A stretch of 64,000 nucleotides of DNA from Streptomyces sp. Edi2 (GTDB lineage: Bacteria; Actinomycetota; Actinomycetes; Streptomycetales; Streptomycetaceae), in NCBI RefSeq assembly GCF_040253635.1, contig NZ_JBEJGX010000003.1, positions 5,419,501 through 5,483,500 of the forward strand, given 5' to 3'. The translations under genes were made by a program, and so were the position numbers. The notes beneath the pieces are model-generated. The model was given only the letters and a program-made list of their open reading frames with translations, had not been told where the DNA came from and did no database searches. Positions 16,783-25,758 of the stretch are shown piece after piece. Each line of letters begins with the position of its first letter. The stretch's first letter is position 1.

Positions 16783-18555
16783 TCAGCGTGTTCCCAGGCC
16801 GGCCGGCGCGCCCGGTGTGGCGGGTGTGTCTGGCACGGTCGGCGCGCCCGGTGTGGCTGTTGGTGCGGTCGGGCTTCCGGTGGTTGGGGGATCGGTGGTC
16901 TGTGAGGGGTGGGGAGCGGTGGCGTCGGGGTCTTTGGGGTCCGTGTTCAGGTCCGCCCGCAACTGTTTGCTGAAGCCGAAGAAGTAGGTGGCGAGGAAGC
17001 CGGTGAGGTAGCCGACGGCCAGGCCCAGGGCGTAGACGACGAGGGTGGTGGTGACGGGCTGAGCGCCCTTCACCAGGGGGAACAGGGCCCAGCCTGAGGG
17101 CCCGATGGCGGTGGAGCCGACGGCGTCGCCGAGCTGGTTGAAGAGGCCGATGAAGCCGCCGCCGCACGCGCCGCCGATACAGGCGGTGATGAAGGGGCGG
17201 CCCAGGGGGAGCGAGACGCCGTAGATCAGAGGTTCGCCGACGCCCAGGAAGCCTGCAGGGAGGGCCGACTTGATGGTCGTACGGATCGAGCGGTTGCGGG
17301 GGAGCCGGAGGTAGACGGCGAGGGCGGCGCCGACCTGGCCCGCGCCCGCCATGGCGAGGATCGGCAGCAGGACGGTATAGCCCTGCTGCTCGATGAGGGT
17401 GGTGTGGATCGGGATCAGGGCCTGGTGGAGGCCCAGCATCACGAGGGGGAGGAAGAGGCCGCCCAGGACGAAGCCGGCGAAGGCCCCGCCGTGGGCCAGC
17501 AGCCAGGTGGCGAAGGTCCCGATGGCGGTGGAGACCTCGCCCGCCACGAACATCAGGCCGAAGATCGTGACCAGGCCCGTGACCAGGACGGTCAGGGTGG
17601 GAGTGAGAAGCACATCCAGTGCGTCGGGGACCTTTCCCCACGCTCTCGTTTTCGCCCGGCCGGGGAAGAACCCGTTGCGGCAGCACTTCTCCACCTGGAC
17701 GGCGAGCAGTGCCGCGGCGAGGGCGCCGAGTACGCCGCCCTGGCCCGGGGCGAGCTTCTGGCCGAATGCCGTGACGTGGGCGATGCCCGGGAAGACGATG
17801 ATCGCGGCGACCGCCCCGCCGAGGATCGGTGTGCCGCCGAACTCCTTGGCGGCGTGGTAGCCGACGAAGACGGCGATGAGGGACATGAAGCCGGAGGCGA
17901 TGGCGGTCAGCGCCGGGACGACGGACGGCAGCCAGCCGAGGTTGGCCAGCAGGCCGTTGATACCGGCGACGATGCCGCAGCCGATCAGGGCGGGGATCAG
18001 CGGGACGAAGATATTGGCGATCCGGCGCAGGAACAGCTTTACGGGGGTGGCGTTCCGGGACTTCTGCCGGGCCTTGAGGGCGGCACCCTGGGCGGCCAGC
18101 TCCTCGGCGGTGGTGGCGGTGGGCGTGGCGGTCGGGGCGCCGGTGGGGGTGGCGGCCTCAGGTGTGGATTCCGGTGCGGAGGGTGGTGTGGCGGCCCGGG
18201 GGCCGGCGGTCGGCGCTACCGTCCCCGGTGTTGTGGCCTCCGGCGCTTCGGCCTTTGGTGCCTTGGCCTTCGGCTCCGGGAGCGGGGGCGTGGTGCGGGC
18301 CTGCTCGACCAGGCGCTCGAACTCGGGGGTGACCCGGGCAACCGTTCCGGGGCCCAGCACGATCTGGTACGTGTCGTCCTCGACCACGCCCATGACGGCC
18401 GGGAGCGCCTTGAGGGCTTCGTCCTGGACCAGGGAGCGGTCCTGGACGCCGAGGCGGAGCCGGGTCATGCAGTGGGCGATGGAGGTGAGGTTCTTGGCGC
18501 CGCCGACGAGAGGGAGGATCGCGGCGGCGGTGGCGCGGTTCTTGTCTTCGGGCAT
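16783..18555 (-). CDS. murP: PTS system EIIBC component, probable N-acetylmuramic acid transporter
   Basis: A 590-aa membrane permease. EIIB (residues about 1-85) carries the phosphorylated Cys in IAHCMTRLRLGV. A long Ala/Thr/Pro linker (about 95-150) leads to EIIC with about ten membrane helices (NIFVPLIPALIGCGIVAGI, LGAGEPLIYGV-type sugar site reading FLGVGEPLIYGVSLPLG, FSKQLRADL at the end). The tail is Pro/Thr-rich. B-C order without a IIA domain is the MurP arrangement, so EIIA (Crr) is supplied in trans. The 85-bp gap after murQ on the same strand indicates an operon. ATG 18555 starts the EIIB domain. Upstream in-frame ATG 18726 overlaps murQ. Confidence 0.85.
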   Translation of the reverse strand: MPEDKNRATAAAILPLVGGAKNLTSIAHCMTRLRLGVQDRSLVQDEALKALPAVMGVVEDDTYQIVLGPGTVARVTPEFERLVEQARTTPPLPEPKAKAPKAEAPEATTPGTVAPTAGPRAATPPSAPESTPEAATPTGAPTATPTATTAEELAAQGAALKARQKSRNATPVKLFLRRIANIFVPLIPALIGCGIVAGINGLLANLGWLPSVVPALTAIASGFMSLIAVFVGYHAAKEFGGTPILGGAVAAIIVFPGIAHVTAFGQKLAPGQGGVLGALAAALLAVQVEKCCRNGFFPGRAKTRAWGKVPDALDVLLTPTLTVLVTGLVTIFGLMFVAGEVSTAIGTFATWLLAHGGAFAGFVLGGLFLPLVMLGLHQALIPIHTTLIEQQGYTVLLPILAMAGAGQVGAALAVYLRLPRNRSIRTTIKSALPAGFLGVGEPLIYGVSLPLGRPFITACIGGACGGGFIGLFNQLGDAVGSTAIGPSGWALFPLVKGAQPVTTTLVVYALGLAVGYLTGFLATYFFGFSKQLRADLNTDPKDPDATAPHPSQTTDPPTTGSPTAPTATPGAPTVPDTPATPGAPAGLGTR

Positions 18556-18640
18556 ATGGGGTGCCTTGCTGTGCAGACAAACCAGGAGCAGGGGTCGGGG
18601 AACGGGGACGAGGACCGGGTGCCAGAGGGTCCCGCGGGCC

Positions 18641-19579
18641 TCAGGGGTTCTTGGCGGCCTGGAGGGCTTCGCGCAGATGGCCGTTGGCGGCGTCGAGAAG
18701 GCGGGCGGCGGTGGGGCCGTCGACATCGCCGAGGAGAGTGAGGATGGCGTTCTTCACCTCGCCGTCCGTGATCCTGAGTGCCGTCTCGATCTCCGGGTCG
18801 GTGGCGCCGGTGGCGAGCGCGACGATACGGCGCGAGCGGGCCCGCAGCTTTTCGTTGGAGGCGCGGACGTCCACCATCAGATTCCCGTAGGTCTTGCCCA
18901 GGCGGATCATGGTGAGGGTCGAGAGCATGTTGAGCACCAGCTTTTGGGCGGTGCCCGCCTTGAGCCGGGTGGAGCCGGTCAGCAGCTCCGGGCCGACCAC
19001 GATCTCGATGCCGTGCTCGGCGGCCGCGGCCAGCGCCGAATCGGCGTTGCAGGACAGGCCGATGGTCAGGGCGCCCAGCTCGCGGGCGTACTCGACGGCC
19101 CCGATCGCGTACGGCGTGCGGCCGGAGGCGGAGATGCCGACGACGGTGTCCAGGTCGGTCAGGCCGATGCCGGTCAGATCCTCGACGGCGAATTTCGTGC
19201 TGTCCTCGGCGCCCTCGACGGCGGTGACCATCGCGGACGGCCCGCCCGCGATCAGCCCGAGGACCTGGGCAGGGTCGGTGTTGAAGGTCGGCGGGCATTC
19301 GCTGGCGTCCAGCACCCCGAGGCGGCCGGCCGTGCCGGCGCCTGCGTAGATCAGGCGGCCGCCGCGGGCCATGCGCGCGGCGGTGGCGTCGATGGCGGCG
19401 GCGATCTCGGGGAGCCGCCGGGCGACGGCGGCGGGGACGGTGGCGTCCTCGTCGTTCATCGTGCGGGCGATGTCCAGGGTGGAGCGGCGGTCGATGTCCG
19501 CGAGGTCGGGCCGGAACGCTTCGGTGGTGAGGGTGTCCAACTGGGCGCGCAGACGGTCGTAGTCGGCGGTGGAGGTCAT
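18641..19579 (-). CDS. murQ: N-acetylmuramic acid 6-phosphate etherase
   Basis: A 312-aa SIS-domain enzyme cleaving the lactyl ether of MurNAc-6-P to GlcNAc-6-P and D-lactate. Motifs: IYAGAGTAGRLGVLDASECPPTF (phosphosugar site), EGAEDS with the catalytic Glu, VGISASGRTPY and LLTGSTRLKAGTAQKLVLNM. Length matches MurQ (about 300). ATG 19579 begins MTSTADYDRL. It lies between the regulator gene and murP on the same strand. Together they form a muropeptide-sugar salvage unit. Confidence 0.96.
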   Translation of the reverse strand: MTSTADYDRLRAQLDTLTTEAFRPDLADIDRRSTLDIARTMNDEDATVPAAVARRLPEIAAAIDATAARMARGGRLIYAGAGTAGRLGVLDASECPPTFNTDPAQVLGLIAGGPSAMVTAVEGAEDSTKFAVEDLTGIGLTDLDTVVGISASGRTPYAIGAVEYARELGALTIGLSCNADSALAAAAEHGIEIVVGPELLTGSTRLKAGTAQKLVLNMLSTLTMIRLGKTYGNLMVDVRASNEKLRARSRRIVALATGATDPEIETALRITDGEVKNAILTLLGDVDGPTAARLLDAANGHLREALQAAKNP

Positions 19580-19733
19580 GGCAACGATGGCTCTTTTCGG
19601 GTGGGCTCGTGGGGGGCCGGTGCTCTCTTCGGGTGCGCTGCCTCGTCTCGGGGTCGCTGTGCCGCCCGCGCCGATGTCGCGGACACGGGCCCGGCGCGGG
19701 CACGGGCCCGCAGAGCGGCGGGGCAGCGCGAGG

Positions 19734-20681
19734 TCAGCGCTGGTTGTGGCGTGGTGAGTGGCGGTGGGCAAGGGCCTCGTAGGAGGCGGAGAGCGCCGGG
19801 GCCGCGGTCTCGTACGTACGCTGTGCGACCCCTATGAACAGGCAGTCCACGACCAGCAGCTGGCTCGTCCTGGACGACATCGCGGCCGGGCGCAGCTCGC
19901 TCTCGCGGGCCGTGGACGTGGTGAGGATGTAGTCGGCGTAGGAGGCGATCTCGCCGTCCGGGCGGCCGGTGATGGCGATGGTGGTCGCGCCGTGGTCGAA
20001 GGCCACCCGCAGGGGCTCTATGACATCGGTGGTCCGCCCGGAGTGCGTGATCGCGAGGGCGACGTCACCGGTCCGCATCTGCACCGCGTTCGTCACGGCC
20101 AGATGCGGGTCCGCGTGCGCATGGGCGATCAGGCCGATGCGCAGCAGCTTCTGGACGAGGTCCTGGCCCACGAGGTTGGAGGCACCGATGCCGTACACAT
20201 CGATGCGGCGGGCCCCGGCGAGCGCGGCGACGGCCGCTTCGAGCTGGGTGACGTCCAGTGCCGCGGCGGTGTCGGCCAGGCACTGCTGTTCCTCCTGCGC
20301 GAGCTTCGCGACGACCTCGACGAGGGAGTCGTCGACCGCTATATCGGCGGTCACCGCGGGCGCGCCGCCGGCCTCCTGCTGCGCGGCGAGCGCGGCGAGG
20401 GCGAGCCGCAGGTCGCGGTAGCCCGGGTAGCCGAGCAGCCGGGACGTCCGTACGACGGTGGCTTCGCTGGTGCCCGTGCGCTCCGCGAGGCCGGTGACGG
20501 TGAGGGCGGCACAGCCGGCCGGGTCGCTCGCCACGGTCTCGGCGACCCGCTGCATGGAGCGGGTCATCGTCGGGGCGAGGGTGCGGACCTTGGCGGCCAG
20601 TGCGGCGGGGGCGGGTGGGGCCGGGGCCGGCCGGGTCTCGACGGCCGCGTCCTTGAAAGTTTCCTTCACGCTGCTGCTCAC
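19734..20681 (-). CDS. murR: MurR/RpiR family transcriptional regulator
   Basis: A 315-aa protein with an N-terminal HTH_6 domain (TRSMQRVAETVASDPAGCAA, LAERTGTSEATVVRTSRLLG) and a C-terminal SIS domain (ARRIDVYGIGASNLVGQDL, ALAITHSGRTTDVIEPLRVA). Family members sense phosphosugars. By context the ligand is likely MurNAc-6-P. The GTG at 20681 lacks a clear RBS, and a nearby in-frame GTG (four codons later) is an alternative. TGAAA/TTTCA inverted repeats lie over and just before the start, probable autoregulatory sites. Confidence 0.88.
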   Translation of the reverse strand: MSSSVKETFKDAAVETRPAPAPPAPAALAAKVRTLAPTMTRSMQRVAETVASDPAGCAALTVTGLAERTGTSEATVVRTSRLLGYPGYRDLRLALAALAAQQEAGGAPAVTADIAVDDSLVEVVAKLAQEEQQCLADTAAALDVTQLEAAVAALAGARRIDVYGIGASNLVGQDLVQKLLRIGLIAHAHADPHLAVTNAVQMRTGDVALAITHSGRTTDVIEPLRVAFDHGATTIAITGRPDGEIASYADYILTTSTARESELRPAAMSSRTSQLLVVDCLFIGVAQRTYETAAPALSASYEALAHRHSPRHNQR

Positions 20682-20699
20682 GATTGAAAAGTAATTTCA
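20654..20699. promoter_or_regulatory. Putative RpiR-type operators at the murR start
   Basis: TGAAA - 5 bp - TTTCA (20685-20699), just upstream of the GTG start, and TGAAA - 6 bp - TTCA (20654-20668) inside the first codons. The TGAAA half-site repeats four times in 46 bp of an otherwise GC-rich region. Confidence 0.4.
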
Positions 20700-20830
20700 T
20701 CGCCGCGCGGCGTCAATACCCCGGTGAGTGCTGTGGACAGAGCGCAGGATCCGCCCGGGCGAGCGCGTGATGTGTGCCGGGGCTGTGGACAACTCCTTCG
20801 CCGGTCGGTGGCCGGGGGACAATGGGCAGC

Positions 20831-21193
20831 ATGGAGCTGGAACAGGCATTGCACGCCGCGCGGGCGCTGGTGCTCGCCGACCTGATGGCGGATGAGGTGG
20901 CCGACGCCGACATCGTCTCGCTCGTGGAGGACGCGGTCGTCCACCGCCGGTGGTGGGTGGAGCAATGGCCTGAAGGCGCGGCATTCGTCGCGGGACTGAT
21001 AGCGCAGGACGTCCAGGACGCCCTGCTGGACCGGTACGGCCGCTGGCCGCTGTGCCCCGTGTGCACGGAGTCGGGCGATCCCCATGCGCTCGACGTCGAG
21101 CCGGAGTTGGGACCCGACCCGCATTGGGTCTGCCCCAAGACGGCGGTCGCCGTGGCCCGGGTCGGGCGGCTCGGCACATCCCTGGAGGGGTGA
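20831..21193 (+). CDS. Conserved hypothetical protein with a CPVC motif
   Basis: A 120-aa soluble acidic protein. The first 70 residues are helical (QALHAARALVLADLMADEV, IVSLVEDAVVHRRWWVEQW). A Zn-ribbon-like part follows with CPVCTESGDPHAL and HWVCPKT, suggesting a single metal site. ATG 20831 follows GGGCAGC. It is divergent from murR and followed by the DUF4031 gene. Family not named by me. Confidence 0.75.
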   Translation: MELEQALHAARALVLADLMADEVADADIVSLVEDAVVHRRWWVEQWPEGAAFVAGLIAQDVQDALLDRYGRWPLCPVCTESGDPHALDVEPELGPDPHWVCPKTAVAVARVGRLGTSLEG

Positions 21194-21300
21194 GGTGGTG
21201 GATGGCGCGAAGTGGTGCATGGAGCGAGGCAAGGCGGTGGACGTCGCGAGGCGGTGGACGGTGCGGCGGGCTGACGCAGTGACCCGGCCGGAGGACTGAC

Positions 21301-21576
21301 GTGGCGATCTATATCGATCCCCCCACCTGGCCCGGGCACGGCCGGATGTGGTCGCACCTGGTCAGCGACCACTCCTTCGACGAACTGCACGACTTCGCGG
21401 CGGGGCTCGGCGCGCCCCGGCGGGCGTTCGAGCGCGATCACTACGACCTGCCGGAGGAGCGGTACGGCGATGCGGTGCGGGCCGGCGCCGTGGAGGTCGG
21501 CAGCAAGGAACTGCTGCGCCGCCTGACGGCAGCGGGTCTGCGCCGCCCCAAGCACCGGCCGGCGCCGCGGGTGTGA
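21301..21576 (+). CDS. DUF4031 domain protein
   Basis: A 91-aa actinobacterial DUF4031 protein, starting MAIYIDPPTWPGHGRMWSHL and continuing with SFDELHDFAAGLGAPRRAFERDHYDLPE. It is basic at the C-terminus (LRRPKHRPAPRV). The family is almost always a single domain of about 80-100 aa with unknown function. The conserved H and D residues suggest a metal site. GTG 21301 follows GGAGGAC. Confidence 0.88.
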   Translation: MAIYIDPPTWPGHGRMWSHLVSDHSFDELHDFAAGLGAPRRAFERDHYDLPEERYGDAVRAGAVEVGSKELLRRLTAAGLRRPKHRPAPRV

Positions 21577-21639
21577 GGCGCGCCGGTGGAGGGCCCGCCG
21601 GATGGAGCTGCCCCCTGGTGGTGGCGCCCCACCCGCCGG

Positions 21640-21706
21640 TGGAGCCGCACTCCGGGTGGAGCCGCACCCTGGGTCGAGTCGCACCCCGGGTGGAGCCACA
21701 CCCGCA
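21640..21706. repeat. Degenerate 18-bp GC-rich repeats
   Basis: Four imperfect units of GGGTGGAGCCGCACCC type lie between the DUF4031 and PPOX genes. They have no coding content. Confidence 0.65.
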
Positions 21707-21818
21707 GAGCTCCCCGCGAGCCCCCTGCGGCGCGTCGTAGCGGGGGCGGGACGGTGGGCCGCCGGACGATGGGCCTGACCGTGCGCCGTATGGGAAGCCG
21801 TGTGGGAAGGGGACAGTC

Positions 21819-22361
21819 ATGTCCGTCAGCGAACCGGGCCGGGAGCCGGCCACCGATCTCGACCCCGACTACAGCAGTGAGGACGCCACGGCGATCGGAT
21901 GGCCCACGGCCGTCGGCGGTATGACCGAGGCGGAGATCTTCTGGCTCAGCACCGTCCGGCCCGACGGCCGCCCGCATGTCACCCCGCTGCTCGCCGTCTG
22001 GTCGGACGGCGCCCTCCACTTCTGCACCGGCCCCGGCGAACGCAAGGCCAAGAACCTCGAAACCAACGCGCACTGCGTGCTGACCACCTCGACGGCCGGC
22101 GGCAACGATCTGCACGCCGGGCTCGATGTGGTGGTCGAGGGCGAAGCGGTGCAGGTCAGCGACGAGCCGACGCTGCGCCGGCTGGCCGGTCTGTACACCG
22201 AGAAGTACGGCAGCGACTGGCATTTCGACGTCCGCGACGGCGCGTTCCAGGGGCAGGGCGGCCGGGCCGTGGTCTTCCGCGTCGAGCCGGCCACGGCCTT
22301 CGGGTTCGGGCGGGGAGAGACGTACAGCCAGACGCGGTGGAGGTTTGACGGCGGGGCGTAG
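21819..22361 (+). CDS. Pyridoxamine 5'-phosphate oxidase-family split-barrel protein
   Basis: A 180-aa flavin/F420-binding split-barrel protein. IFWLSTVRPDGRPHVTPLLAVW and LHFCTGPGERKAKNLE are the typical first strands and cofactor loop, then VLTTSTAGG, LDVVVEGEAVQV and the C-terminal FGFGRGETYSQTRWRF. It could use FMN or F420; substrate unknown. ATG 21819 follows AAGGGGA. Monocistronic and convergent with the MFS gene. Confidence 0.85.
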   Translation: MSVSEPGREPATDLDPDYSSEDATAIGWPTAVGGMTEAEIFWLSTVRPDGRPHVTPLLAVWSDGALHFCTGPGERKAKNLETNAHCVLTTSTAGGNDLHAGLDVVVEGEAVQVSDEPTLRRLAGLYTEKYGSDWHFDVRDGAFQGQGGRAVVFRVEPATAFGFGRGETYSQTRWRFDGGA

Positions 22362-22401
22362 GGCGCCGTGGGGGGAGCGGGCGCCGGCTCAGGGGCTCAG
22401 C

Positions 22402-23745
22402 TCAGCGCCGTCCCGCCGTCTCCCCGGCCTCTGCTGTCTCCGCTGCTGTCGCCGCCGTGGTCTTCATGGCCTCCATGGCCTCCACTGCCTCTGCTGCCGC
22501 CGCTGTCTTGTGTGTCGCCGTTGCGGGAGTGGCGGCGGCCGAGGAGGCGATCACCCGGGAGCGGCTCGTGGCGCGGTGCAGCCGGAAGGCGAGGGCGGTG
22601 GTGACAACGGCCGCCGCGGCCAGCGCGGCGCCGGTCCAGGCGACGGACGGGTAGCCCCAGCCCGCGCCGATGGCCAGACCGCCGAGCCAGGGGCCGACGG
22701 TGTTGCCGATGTTGAAGGCGGCGGTGGTGGTGGCGCCGGCCAGCGTCGGCGCGGCGTTCGCCACGTTGAACATCCGGGCGTTGAGCGCCGGCGCCGTGGT
22801 GAACGCGGTCATTCCGAGCATCAGCGAGAGCGCGACGGCGGCGACCGGGCTGTGCGCGGTCAGCGCCAGGACGGCCAGCACGACCGTGGAGGCGCTGATG
22901 CCGCCGAAGAGCGTCCCGAAGAGGTGCGCGTCGGCGATCCGGCCGCCGATGAACGTACCGATCAGTGCGCCGACGCCGAACAGCGCCAGCACCGTCGGCA
23001 CCCAGCTCTCGGCGAGGCCGGCGGTGTCGGTCAGCAGCGGCGAGAGGTAGGAGAAGAGCGCGAAGACCGCGGCGCCGTTCAGCGCCGTGGCGGTCAGCGC
23101 CAGCCAGACCTGCTTGTCCTTGTAGATGGCCAGCTCGCGGCGGAGCTGCGGGCGGTCGTCGCCGGTGGGCACGGCCGTACGCGGCACCAGCGCGACCACG
23201 CCGAGCAGGCCGATCACGGCCAGGCCGGCCACCGCCCAGAACGCGGCGCGCCAGCCCGCGTGCTGGCCGAGCAGCGCGCCGGCCGGGACGCCCGCGATAT
23301 TGGCGATGCTCAGGCCGCCGACCATCACTGCCATCGCGCGGGCCCGTGCGGTCACCGGCACCAGCGAGACGGCGACGGCCGCGCCGACGGCCCAGAAGCC
23401 GGCGCAGGCGAGCGCGCTCACGACGCGTGAGACGAACAACACGCCGTAGGAGGGTGCCAGCGCGCCTGCCACCTGGCCCAGGCCGAAGGCGGCGAGCAGC
23501 GCGATCAGGGTCGTCCGGCGCGGGAGGCGGAGCGTGGCGGCGGCGAGGACCGGAGCGCCGACCACCATGCCGATCGCGAAGGCGGAGACCAGGAGCCCGG
23601 CCTGCGGAATCGAGACGTGCAGGTCGCGGGCGAGCGGCTGGAGGATGCCGGAGAGCATGAACTCGGACGTGCCGAGAGCGAAGACGGACAGGCCGAGGAC
23701 GTACACGGCTATGGGCAGGCGGGCGCGGTCGGACGGTGCTGGCAT
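22402..23745 (-). CDS. MFS drug exporter, DHA1 Cmx/CmlR-like
   Basis: A 447-aa 12-helix transporter. The N-terminus YVLGLSVFALGTSEFMLSGI and the motif-A region VGAPVLAAATLRLPRRT closely resemble Cmx/CmrA chloramphenicol exporters. Motif C (GGLSIANIAGVPAGALLG) marks a proton antiporter. The last 45 residues are Ala/Thr/Glu-rich with a short repeat of EAMEAM type, which looks like recent slippage and is probably dispensable. Likely resistance to phenicols or related hydrophobic compounds. Confidence 0.85.
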   Translation of the reverse strand: MPAPSDRARLPIAVYVLGLSVFALGTSEFMLSGILQPLARDLHVSIPQAGLLVSAFAIGMVVGAPVLAAATLRLPRRTTLIALLAAFGLGQVAGALAPSYGVLFVSRVVSALACAGFWAVGAAVAVSLVPVTARARAMAVMVGGLSIANIAGVPAGALLGQHAGWRAAFWAVAGLAVIGLLGVVALVPRTAVPTGDDRPQLRRELAIYKDKQVWLALTATALNGAAVFALFSYLSPLLTDTAGLAESWVPTVLALFGVGALIGTFIGGRIADAHLFGTLFGGISASTVVLAVLALTAHSPVAAVALSLMLGMTAFTTAPALNARMFNVANAAPTLAGATTTAAFNIGNTVGPWLGGLAIGAGWGYPSVAWTGAALAAAAVVTTALAFRLHRATSRSRVIASSAAATPATATHKTAAAAEAVEAMEAMKTTAATAAETAEAGETAGRR

Positions 23746-23825
23746 GTCAGCTACTAACAGCGGTAGGACGGCTTACATTCCCGGGCGCGTGCCCGGCTGC
23801 TGGTGATAGGGGACACCCCCTGGCC

Positions 23826-24518
23826 CTACGCCCCGCGCAGCAGATCCAGCTCCGTGGCGAGGTTGCGGCGGGCGAGGTGTTCCCAGCGGTCGTAGCCGCG
23901 GGGGGTGCGGAACAGGCGGGGGAGGGCGAGGAGTTGGGACAGGATGGCGGAGCGGCCGGCGAGGAAGTCGGGGTCGGGTACGAAGGCGTACTCGGCGCGG
24001 ACCGCGGCGGCGTAGGCCGCGTACTCGTCGGGGGAGCCGCCGAGCACGGCGAGGTCGGCATCGCACAGCACCTCGCCGTCGGGGTCGTCGGGCGCCGGGT
24101 CATGGGTGACGGTGAGCCGCACCAGGCGGGCGACCTCGGCCGTGCGGGCCGGGCCGATGCCCAGCTCGGGCAGGGCGCGTTCGGCGAGCGCCGCGCTGCG
24201 CTCCTCGTTCTCGGAGCGGTCCGGGCGGTAGACGGCGTCGTGGAACCAGGCCGCCAACTGGACGGTGGGCAAGTCGTCGGCGTGCTGTGCCAGTTCGTCG
24301 ATGCGGTAGAGGACCGCGGTCAGATGGTCGACGGTGTGGTAGCGGCGTTGCGGTTCGCGCCAACGGGACAGGAGGTTGTCCGCGTACGGGGCGGGGTCGG
24401 GCGCCGTGGGGTTCTTGGTGCCGCGGGCCTTGGCGACGGTCACGGCCCATCGCTGCCGCAGCTCCTGCGCCGGGTCGGTGGTGTCTGCCGTACGGGACAC
24501 GGAGGTCATGCCCGCCAT
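23826..24518 (-). CDS. HD-domain metal-dependent phosphohydrolase-like protein
   Basis: A 230-aa protein. The HD pattern is RRYHTVDHLTAV (H), AAWFHDAVY (HD), and LCDADLAVLGG (D), suitable for a divalent metal site. Similar proteins are annotated as predicted metal-dependent HD phosphohydrolases acting on nucleotides. ATG 24518 gives MAGMTSV; the second ATG at 24509 is also possible. It lies upstream of and in the same direction as the MFS gene, 80 bp away. Confidence 0.85.
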   Translation of the reverse strand: MAGMTSVSRTADTTDPAQELRQRWAVTVAKARGTKNPTAPDPAPYADNLLSRWREPQRRYHTVDHLTAVLYRIDELAQHADDLPTVQLAAWFHDAVYRPDRSENEERSAALAERALPELGIGPARTAEVARLVRLTVTHDPAPDDPDGEVLCDADLAVLGGSPDEYAAYAAAVRAEYAFVPDPDFLAGRSAILSQLLALPRLFRTPRGYDRWEHLARRNLATELDLLRGA

Positions 24519-24865
24519 TGTGCCTCGCGCGCCGGGAAGCCGGGGCGGAGGGCGATGGAGCGGTCAGGTCCGGGGCTGGTCGTCGGGCGGTGGCCGGTTG
24601 GATCGGTGGCCGGCTGGTTCGGGGCCGGTTGGCCGGTGGTTGGTTGGTGGCCGGTTGGTCAGTGGTGGGTTGGCCGGGGGCCGGTCATCCGGTTAGGTGC
24701 GCCGGGTAGGTGTACGGGTAAGGCGTATGGGCGGACTCCGGTCGTGGCGGTGGCGGGGTGGCCCCCGGGGCGCCGGGTGGCCCGTAGTCTGGGATATTGG
24801 ACTAGACCTGTTACCGGTGTCGGGGCGGTCCGTCTCGTCACGTCGTCATCGAAGGATGGGGTCAT
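24519..24865. other. Repeat-rich divergent intergenic region upstream of cutC
   Basis: 347 bp without a supported gene. 24580-24690 is a run of degenerate GGCCGGTTGG/GGTGGCCGG repeats. A DasR-like site lies at 24796-24811. The cutC promoter is presumably near that site. Confidence 0.55.
24796..24811. promoter_or_regulatory. Candidate DasR (dre) operator upstream of cutC
   Basis: ATTGGACTAGACCTGT matches the dre consensus A(C/G)TGGTCTAGACCA(C/G)T at 13 of 16 positions, with a palindromic CTAG core. It lies 54 bp before the cutC start. DasR is the GlcNAc-responsive GntR regulator of Streptomyces. Confidence 0.45.
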
Positions 24866-25588
24866 ATGAGCAAGCGCGCGCTGCTGGAGGTGATCGCGCT
24901 CGACCCGCAGGACGCGGTCGCCGCCCAGGCCGGCGGGGCCGACCGCCTGGAGCTGGTCACGGACATGGCGGCCGACGGTCTCACCCCGCCCCGCGCGGCG
25001 TTCGCGGCGATCCGGGCGGCCGTCGGCCTTCCGCTGCGGGTGATGCTGCGGTCCGCCGACGGGTTCGCGGCCGGTGAGGTGACGGCGCTGTGTGAGGAAG
25101 CCGCGGCGCTGCGGGCGGAGGGCGCCGAGGAGTTCGTCCTCGGCTTTCTGACGCCGGACGGGCGGCCGGATCTCGATGCGGTGGCGGCGCTGGCCGAGGT
25201 GATCGACGGCTGCCGGTGGACCTTCCACCGGGCCATCGACCGGGCCGCCGACCGGGACGCGCTGCGCAAGGAGCTGTCGGCAGCGTCCGGCACCGCCGGG
25301 CTCGACACCTATCTGACGGCCGGTGCCGCGCAGGGCGTCGGCGCGGGGATGCCGACGCTGCTGGCCGAGCAGGCGCGTACCGCAGCGGGCGAGCCCGGGT
25401 ACGCGCCGCGGATCCTGGTCGGCGGCGGGCTCGGGCTCGGCCATCTGCCGGAGCTGCGTGCGGCCGGTCTCGACGCGTTCCACATCGGGGGCGCGGCCCG
25501 GCCCGGCGGCTGGTCGGCACCCGTGGACGCGGCGGCGGTACGGACGTGGCGGGAGGCGCTGGACCAGCCGGTCGCGCCAAGGGGCTGA
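24866..25588 (+). CDS. cutC: CutC family protein
   Basis: A 240-aa TIM-barrel-like protein: LLEVIALDPQDAVAAQAGGADRLELV, VGLPLRVMLRS, FVLGFLTPDGRPDLD, FHRAIDR, then ILVGGGLGLGHLPEL and AFHIGGAARP. Named for copper homeostasis in E. coli, but its real biochemical role is unresolved. ATG 24866 follows AAGGA. It has a DasR-like site upstream. The stop is followed by a 12-bp direct repeat. Confidence 0.9.
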   Translation: MSKRALLEVIALDPQDAVAAQAGGADRLELVTDMAADGLTPPRAAFAAIRAAVGLPLRVMLRSADGFAAGEVTALCEEAAALRAEGAEEFVLGFLTPDGRPDLDAVAALAEVIDGCRWTFHRAIDRAADRDALRKELSAASGTAGLDTYLTAGAAQGVGAGMPTLLAEQARTAAGEPGYAPRILVGGGLGLGHLPELRAAGLDAFHIGGAARPGGWSAPVDAAAVRTWREALDQPVAPRG

Positions 25589-25608
25589 GTAGTCGACTGA
25601 GTAGTCGA
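25585..25608. repeat. 12-bp direct repeat CTGAGTAGTCGA (x2)
   Basis: Two perfect copies, the first containing the cutC stop codon. A further block of degenerate CCTCGGCGTCCG repeats follows at 25676-25755, before the HelD stop. Confidence 0.85.
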
Positions 25609-25758
25609 CCGGCGGGTCCGAGACGTTGATCGGGGGGCGGGGCGGGCTCGCCGGGCGGGTCGCGCCTGCGTCCCGCGCCCTCCGTCCCTCGGCGTCCGGT
25701 CCTCGGCGTCCGTCCCTCAGCGTCTGCCCCTCGGCGTCCGCCCCTCGGTCTCCGGACC

